Of a stretch of 5,985 bases of DNA, positions 1-3,733 are shown in pieces. Below the pieces are notes generated by a model. It saw only the letters and a program-made list of their open reading frames with translations, was not told the origin of the DNA and did not search any database. The DNA is taken from NCBI GenBank assembly GCA_947305585.1, contig CAMZDY010000067.1:1-5985 (forward strand), read 5' to 3'. Position 1 is the first letter of the stretch. Each line of letters starts with the position of its first letter. Source of the stretch: an uncultured Verrucomicrobiota bacterium (lineage in GTDB: Bacteria > Verrucomicrobiota > Kiritimatiellia > RFP12 > UBA1067). The position numbers and the translations under genes are program-made.

Positions 1-2
1 AA

Positions 3-1133
3 ATCTGGCTCGACGGCGCGAACGGCGGCGACGGCTGGTACGGCGGCGCGAAGGAAACGCGCAAGATTCCAGCCGCGCCGATCTACTACGACCATCCGCG
101 CCTCTTGAAGGCATTGACAGCCAAGTATCCGCTCGCGACGATCTTCGGCATGGATACCGACCGCACGCTGCGCTGGCCGGGCAACGAGCGTGGGATCGTG
201 CCGGAGGACTACGATCTCGTGCGCAATGGTGTGTTCCAGCCGCCGGAGGCCGATACGCCGCTGAGAGGCAAGTGGTTCTGGCATCCCGGCGACGGGCCCA
301 AGAGCCTCAAGGAACTTTCGACGCGCTATCTGGAGAGCGTCGGCCGGAGCGGCATCCTCGACCTGGGCCTTGCGCCCAACCGGGACGGCCTTATCGACGA
401 GGACGATGTGAGGCGACTCAAGGAGTTCGGCGACTGGGTGCGGCAGTTCAACGCGGTCGATCTCGCGCGCGGCGTGAAGGGCGAAGCGGAACATCGCGCA
501 AATTCGGCCGTCTGGCGCTGGCAGCTGCCCGAACCGCGCACCTTCGATGCGATCGATTTGGCGGAGGACATCCGCAAGGGACTCCGGGTCAAGTCCTGGA
601 AGGCCTTTGCGGACGGGCGCGAGATCGCGCACGGCGGGCAGATCGGCTATCGCCGCATCGCGCGGCTCTCCTCGCCGGTCACCGCGAGCGAAGTGCGCGT
701 GGAGGTGACGAGCGAGGGCAAGGCGGCGCTTCATCTTTCGTTGCGCGTAGTCCCGCCGCAGGATGGTGCGGTCGAGATCGCCGCACCGCAAAAGGTGGCC
801 ACGATCGCCTTCAAGGCGCTTCCTGCGCCCCAAGGCGAACTGGTCGCGGACTTTGGCGGCGCGGTAAAAGTGGGCGGCTTTGCGTTCACGCCTGGCACCG
901 GCAAAGAGGTGCCGCCCAAGGGCTACCAGGCGCAAGCGTCGGACGATGCGAAGGCGTGGCGCGATCGCGGAAGCGACGAGTTCAGCAACATTCTCGCCAA
1001 CCCGATTCGCCAGGATGTCCGGTTTCCGGCACCGGTGACCACGCGCTACCTCCGGCTCATCGCCGTGCCGTTTCCCGGCGAAACCCCGGATTGGAGCGCC
1101 CCTGGCGCAAAAGTCGAGTTCCCCGCCCCATGA
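3..1133 (+). CDS. GH29 alpha-L-fucosidase, C-terminal 376 residues (5' end outside window)
   Basis: Retaining exo-glycosidase that removes terminal alpha-L-fucose from glycans; family members are usually exported, but the N-terminus is not visible. The frame is open to the left edge, so the TTG at 105 is internal. The visible part opens with WLDGANGGDG, the GH29 nucleophile region; Asp at visible residue 4 is the likely nucleophile. The motif WPGNERG (residues 58-64) carries Glu62, the probable acid/base by comparison with the GH29-B subfamily. WFWHP (91-95) and the block ending APNRDGLIDEDD (about 124-135) are further family hallmarks. Residues about 181-250 resemble the C-terminal beta-sandwich of GH29 enzymes. 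Residues about 264-376 look like an F5/8 type C (CBM32-like) domain, with ADFGG and a closing TTRYLRL strand. The GH29-B-like motifs suggest alpha-1,3/1,4 linkage preference, which is inference. No frameshift is visible. The family call is confident; substrate and localisation are not. Confidence 0.9.
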   Translation: MWLDGANGGDGWYGGAKETRKIPAAPIYYDHPRLLKALTAKYPLATIFGMDTDRTLRWPGNERGIVPEDYDLVRNGVFQPPEADTPLRGKWFWHPGDGPKSLKELSTRYLESVGRSGILDLGLAPNRDGLIDEDDVRRLKEFGDWVRQFNAVDLARGVKGEAEHRANSAVWRWQLPEPRTFDAIDLAEDIRKGLRVKSWKAFADGREIAHGGQIGYRRIARLSSPVTASEVRVEVTSEGKAALHLSLRVVPPQDGAVEIAAPQKVATIAFKALPAPQGELVADFGGAVKVGGFAFTPGTGKEVPPKGYQAQASDDAKAWRDRGSDEFSNILANPIRQDVRFPAPVTTRYLRLIAVPFPGETPDWSAPGAKVEFPAP

Positions 1134-1234
1134 AACCATTTGCACGGGGAATCTTCGTCTCATCCCTCGCGCGAGAGGAAAGGTAAAGAGGGGCTGGAGA
1201 GACTGCTTTCGCGACTGGGAGTTTTGGAGCTCTG

Positions 1235-1344
1235 GAGCAGGGAGAAACGCGGCGGAAAACTGGCGGAATGGGGCGATGAAACTGGCGGAAACGCAGGACG
1301 GAACCGGCAGAATCATCGCCCGGAACCGGCAGAATCAGGCAAGC
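1235..1344. repeat. Degenerate tandem array, 22-bp period, about five units
   Basis: Units begin at 1235, 1257, 1279, 1301 and 1323, exactly 22 bp apart. Each has a conserved 12-bp head, consensus RAACYGGCRGAA, followed by about 10 variable bases. Units at 1257 and 1279 share AAACTGGCGGAA. Units at 1301 and 1323 share GAACCGGCAGAATCA, and the match extends two bases leftward to give a 17-bp direct repeat (1299-1315 and 1321-1337). The unit at 1235 matches the head at 9 of 12 positions. Even weaker versions may occur near 1191 and 1212. The variable tails are too short for a CRISPR array. Phased repeats of this size occur as protein-binding arrays, for example in the ends of IS21-family or Tn7-like elements, or as minisatellites; the sequence alone does not decide. 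Confidence 0.65.
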
Positions 1345-1424
1345 TTTTTGCCGACGCGGAAGACGGCGCCATTGGTGCGCTTGAGCAAAGCGTTGTAGTA
1401 CCAGGCCAAGAGTGCGCGATTTCG
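1335..1424 (-). pseudogene. Possible C-terminal remnant of an unidentified minus-strand gene
   Basis: On the minus strand a frame is open from 1487 down to a TGA at 1335-1337. Its last 29 residues, from about RNRALLAWYYNALLKR to the end VFRVGKKLA, look protein-like, with an aromatic-rich helix and a basic tail. There is no in-frame ATG; the frame is closed upstream by a stop at 1488-1490, and its upstream part coincides with the + strand promoter. It cannot be a complete ordinary gene. It may be the decayed 3' end of a gene, perhaps a transposase or other cargo, running into the repeat array beside it. I do not recognise the family. Chance is a real alternative for a frame of 50 codons in GC-rich DNA. 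Confidence 0.22.
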
Positions 1425-1448
1425 ATTTATGATTTTAGCACTTTCCGC

Positions 1449-1478
1449 TTGACGGGAAGGGTGGGAATATGGTATAAT
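1449..1478 (+). promoter_or_regulatory. Sigma70-type promoter of the glycosyltransferase gene
   Basis: The -35 is TTGACG (1449-1454) and the -10 is a perfect TATAAT (1473-1478), with an 18-bp spacer. A TG at 1470-1471 one base before the -10 makes it an extended -10 promoter. Transcription would start near 1485, giving a leader of about 35 nt before the ATG at 1520. The block GGGAATATGGTATAATATA (1463-1481) recurs exactly in the nusA promoter. The AT-rich run stands out sharply in a GC-rich setting. Confidence 0.88.
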
Positions 1479-1506
1479 ATATAGCGACTATCTAAAATGT
1501 CGAAGC

Positions 1507-1511
1507 GGAGG
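1507..1511 (+). promoter_or_regulatory. Ribosome binding site of the glycosyltransferase gene
   Basis: GGAGG lies 8 bases before the ATG at 1520 and fixes that start. An ATG at 1513 is too close to the Shine-Dalgarno and out of frame. Confidence 0.85.
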
Positions 1512-1519
1512 AATGCAAG

Positions 1520-2305
1520 ATGAGCGATCGCGTAAACGTGATTTGTCTAAAGTGGGGTGAGGCGTATCCGGCCGAATACGTCAACCGGCTTTATGCCGGG
1601 GTGAAGCGCCATTTGCACCGGCCGTTCCGGTTCGTGTGCTTTACCGACGACAGTTCCGAACTGGTGGAGGGGATTGACGCCCAGCCCATCCCCAAGGCGC
1701 CGGAGAACTGGAAGCATACCGACTGGTACGGCAGCTATTGGCCCAACATCTACGTGAAGCTCTGTCTCTTCCGTCCGGGCGAGGGCGGGCTCGAGGGCCC
1801 CACGCTCTTTCTCGACATCGACCAGATCATCACGGGCGATCTGGATCCGTTCTTCGACTACAAGCCGGGCGAGTTCTGCATCATCCGCAACTGGGTGGAG
1901 CTCCGGAAACGCATTTTCCGTCGCTTGCCGAAGATCGGCAATTCCTCCTGCTTCCGGTTCGATGCGGGCGCCAAGAGCGCCTACATCTACGACAAGTTCG
2001 TGGAGGAGATGGATATCGCCCAGGACCGCAGATACTTCCGCACCGAGCAGGAGTACATGACGCACGCGGTGGGACTCGACAAGGTGAATTGGTGGCCGGG
2101 CGGTTGGGTGCGCTCCTTCAAGCGCAGCGCCTGCTGGCCGTGGCCGCTCAACCATCTTTTGGTGCCGCGTTTCCCTGCGGGCGCGCGCATCCTCTGCTTC
2201 CACGGCCAGCCCAATCCGATCGATGCCATCAACGGCTTCAAGGGCAAGCATCTCAACACTTGGACGCGCCCCGCGCCTTGGGTGGAAGAAATGTGGCGCG
2301 CCTGA
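1520..2305 (+). CDS. Putative glycosyltransferase, GT-A fold, GT8-like
   Basis: Protein of 261 residues, probably a cytoplasmic sugar transferase acting on a nucleotide-sugar donor; donor and acceptor are unknown. The N-terminus (VNVICLKWGEAYPAEYVNRL, then FRFVCFTDD at about 36-44) fits the first beta-alpha-beta part of a nucleotide-diphospho-sugar transferase. A DxD metal-binding motif occurs in LFLDIDQIITGDLDPFF, with Asp99 and Asp101. TEQEYMT (about 175-181) sits where related enzymes have a DQD/EQ segment. ILCFHGQPNP (224-233) near the C-terminus resembles the His/Gly/Pro motif that closes the active site in GT8-like enzymes. There is no signal peptide or membrane segment. The gene has its own promoter and is not coupled to other sugar genes here, so it looks like a single-gene unit. 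The superfamily is fairly sure; the exact family is not. Confidence 0.8.
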   Translation: MSDRVNVICLKWGEAYPAEYVNRLYAGVKRHLHRPFRFVCFTDDSSELVEGIDAQPIPKAPENWKHTDWYGSYWPNIYVKLCLFRPGEGGLEGPTLFLDIDQIITGDLDPFFDYKPGEFCIIRNWVELRKRIFRRLPKIGNSSCFRFDAGAKSAYIYDKFVEEMDIAQDRRYFRTEQEYMTHAVGLDKVNWWPGGWVRSFKRSACWPWPLNHLLVPRFPAGARILCFHGQPNPIDAINGFKGKHLNTWTRPAPWVEEMWRA

Positions 2306-2317
2306 GGATTTTTGATT

Positions 2318-2343
2318 TTCCCCATTGACTTTTAGCCGGGGAA
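2318..2343. repeat. Short inverted repeat bracketing the nusA -35 element
   Basis: TTCCCC (2318-2323) and GGGGAA (2338-2343) form a 6-bp inverted repeat with a 14-bp centre containing the -35 hexamer TTGACT. It could be an operator or a chance effect of the GGGGAA that belongs to the conserved promoter block. It lacks a trailing T tract, so it is not a terminator. Confidence 0.3.
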
Positions 2344-2354
2344 TATGGTATAAT
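2325..2354 (+). promoter_or_regulatory. Sigma70-type promoter of nusA-infB
   Basis: The -35 is TTGACT (2325-2330) and the -10 is a perfect TATAAT (2349-2354), with an 18-bp spacer and an extended TG at 2346-2347. It begins 20 bases after the glycosyltransferase stop. The expected start near 2361 gives a leader of about 70 nt. GGGAATATGGTATAATATA (2339-2357) is identical to the block in the upstream promoter. Some readthrough from the glycosyltransferase is also possible, because no terminator separates the genes. Confidence 0.9.
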
Positions 2355-2369
2355 ATACCTATTCATGCG

Positions 2370-2387
2370 GTGAATCAGGTGGTTCAC
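2370..2387 (+). promoter_or_regulatory. Near-perfect palindrome in the nusA leader (operator or RNA hairpin)
   Basis: GTGAATCAGGTGGTTCAC reads as two 8-base arms around GG, with a single T-G position that would be a G-U wobble pair in RNA. It starts about 10 bases downstream of the predicted transcription start. At this place it could be a dimeric repressor site, or an RNA stem of seven pairs with a four-base loop. Its role is unknown. NusA is known to autoregulate its own operon in Escherichia coli, but that does not prove the same here. Confidence 0.45.
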
Positions 2388-2416
2388 ATGGCGCGTGAGC
2401 ATTGATTTTTGACAAA

Positions 2417-2422
2417 AAGGAG
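2417..2422 (+). promoter_or_regulatory. Ribosome binding site of nusA
   Basis: AAGGAG lies 9 bases before the ATG at 2432. It rules out the TTG at 2402, which lies upstream of this site, and favours 2432 over the second ATG at 2438 (15 bases away). Confidence 0.85.
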
Positions 2423-2431
2423 CGAAAGACC

Positions 2432-3727
2432 ATGGCGATGAACAACCAGTTGCTGGCGGTGGTGCAGCACATCGAAAACGAACGTGGCGTCAGCCGCGAA
2501 ATCGTGATAACCGCTATCGAACAGGCCATTCAGCAGGCGGCTCGCAAAAACCAGAACGTCACCAACGACCTTCGGGTGAGCATCGACCGCAAAGATCTTT
2601 CGCTCCACGTCTACGACACCTTGGTTGCGTCCGACGAGGAAACTGGTCCGGGGTTCATCCCGCTGGCGCGCGCGGTCCGTTTCAATCACGGCAATCCGGT
2701 CAAAGAGGGCGATCCCATCGAGATCGAGATGCCGGCTTCGAAGCTCGGGCGCATTGCGGCGCAGACCTCGCGCCAGATGATCATGCAGAAGATCCGCGAG
2801 GCCGAGCGCACCAACACATTCAGCGAGTACCGCGATCGCGTGGGCGACATCATCAGCGGCACCGTGAGCGCGGTGGTGCGCGGCGACACTTACGTGACGG
2901 TGGGCAAGACGGAGATGGTGCTGCCGGCCCGCGAGCGCATCCCCACCGAAAACTACCAGGTGGGAGACCCCATCCGCGCGCTCATCATCCGGGTGGATCC
3001 GGACGCCAAGGGGCCTTCGGTCACCTTGAGCCGCAGTTCCAACAAGTTCCTGGAGGCGCTCTTCCGGCTTGAAGTGAGCGAAATCGGCGACGGCGTGGTG
3101 GAGATCATGGGGTCCAGCCGCGATCCGGGCTTCCGGGCGAAGCTGGCGGTGCGGACCGGCAACGAGAATATCGATCCGGTGGGCGCGTGCGTGGGACAGC
3201 GCGGCACCCGGGTGCGGAACGTGGTGAACGAGCTTTCCGGCGAGAAGATCGATATCGTGCGCTGGAACGAGGATATCCGCCAGTACGTGCAGCAGGCGCT
3301 GGCGCCGGCCAAGTTCGAGTCGATCGAAGTCGATCAGGTGCTACCCAACACGGTGCATCTCGTGGCCGCGCCCGACCAGTATTCGCTCGCGATCGGCAAG
3401 CGGGGGCAGAACGTGCGCCTGGCCACGCGGCTCACCGGCTGGCACGTGGAAGTGAAGAAGTCGATGGCCACGGCGAGTTTCGAGGATCAGAAGGCCGAAG
3501 CCATCAAGGAGATCGCCGAAACCTTCAGCGTGTCGACCGCGGTGGCCACGCAGATCGCCGACGCCGGCTTCCTGACGGTGGAGGGCATCGTGTACGTGGA
3601 CGAACCGAGCTTCATCGCGGCCACCGGGCTCGACGAGGTGACGGCCAAGGGCGTCTACGCGGCCGCGCAGGCGGTGCACAAGCTGATGGGCGGCGACGAG
3701 CAGGAAACGGCGAGCGAGGAGGAGTAA
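2432..3727 (+). CDS. nusA: Transcription elongation/termination/antitermination factor NusA
   Basis: NusA binds RNA polymerase and nascent RNA, modulating pausing, intrinsic and Rho-dependent termination, and antitermination; it acts in the cytoplasm. The protein has 431 residues from the ATG at 2432. The N-terminal polymerase-binding domain spans about 1-130 (NNQLLAVVQHIENERGVSRE at its start). An S1 domain follows at about 137-202. KH1 contains DPVGACVGQRGTRV (GxxG = GQRG, 255-258) and KH2 contains AIGKRGQNVRLA (GKRG, 322-325). A helix-hairpin-helix-like segment at about 368-420 and an acidic tail (ending ASEEE) close the protein. It lacks the second acidic-repeat domain of the 495-residue E. 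coli protein, as is common outside gammaproteobacteria. infB follows after 6 bp, so the two are surely co-transcribed. The family assignment is firm. Confidence 0.97.
   Translation: MAMNNQLLAVVQHIENERGVSREIVITAIEQAIQQAARKNQNVTNDLRVSIDRKDLSLHVYDTLVASDEETGPGFIPLARAVRFNHGNPVKEGDPIEIEMPASKLGRIAAQTSRQMIMQKIREAERTNTFSEYRDRVGDIISGTVSAVVRGDTYVTVGKTEMVLPARERIPTENYQVGDPIRALIIRVDPDAKGPSVTLSRSSNKFLEALFRLEVSEIGDGVVEIMGSSRDPGFRAKLAVRTGNENIDPVGACVGQRGTRVRNVVNELSGEKIDIVRWNEDIRQYVQQALAPAKFESIEVDQVLPNTVHLVAAPDQYSLAIGKRGQNVRLATRLTGWHVEVKKSMATASFEDQKAEAIKEIAETFSVSTAVATQIADAGFLTVEGIVYVDEPSFIAATGLDEVTAKGVYAAAQAVHKLMGGDEQETASEEE
3717..3724 (+). promoter_or_regulatory. Ribosome binding site of infB, inside the end of nusA
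   Basis: AGGAGGAG comes from the last Glu codons of nusA and ends 9 bases before the infB ATG at 3734. The acidic tail of NusA thus doubles as the Shine-Dalgarno. This suggests translational coupling of the two genes. Confidence 0.8.
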
Positions 3728-3733
3728 AGGACT

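Larger units (their letters stand above)
1134..1448. other. Intergenic region without a credible complete gene
   Basis: This gap follows the fucosidase stop and leads to the promoter at 1449. It holds a 22-bp-period degenerate repeat array (about 1235-1344) and a possible minus-strand reading-frame remnant (1335-1424), both listed separately. The only long + frame (TTG at 1140 to TAG at 1484) begins 7 bases after the fucosidase stop without a Shine-Dalgarno. It runs through the downstream promoter and has a low-complexity G/E/R-rich composition, so it is not called as a gene. No convincing intrinsic terminator for the fucosidase gene is seen; the only compact palindrome, CTCGCGCGAG at 1166-1175, lacks a T tract. 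Confidence 0.6.

Noticed and set aside
105..107. TTG at 105 as the start of the fucosidase
   Set aside because: The frame is open to the left edge, and the 34 codons before it contain the GH29 nucleophile motif WLDGANGGDG, so this codon is internal.
1166..1175. CTCGCGCGAG as a terminator stem for the fucosidase gene
   Set aside because: The stem is only four pairs with a two-base loop and there is no following T tract.
1235..1344. CRISPR array
   Set aside because: The conserved part is about 12 bp and the intervals about 10 bp, far too short for repeats and spacers, and no cas gene is present.
1140..1484. Plus-strand frame of 114 codons between the fucosidase and glycosyltransferase genes
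   Set aside because: TTG start without a ribosome binding site, repeat-derived composition, and it reads through the -35 and -10 of the next gene's promoter.
1547..2251. Antisense open frame of 234 codons inside the glycosyltransferase gene
   Set aside because: Shadow of the real gene. No Shine-Dalgarno or domain is visible, and the sense protein has clear DxD and other motifs.
2295..2319. GGCGCGCC palindrome followed by T-rich sequence as a terminator of the glycosyltransferase gene
   Set aside because: The palindrome has no room for a loop and lies within the last codons. The T-rich stretch has no stem directly before it.
2402..2404. TTG at 2402 as the start of nusA
   Set aside because: It lies upstream of the Shine-Dalgarno at 2417-2422, and the ten added residues do not match NusA N-termini.
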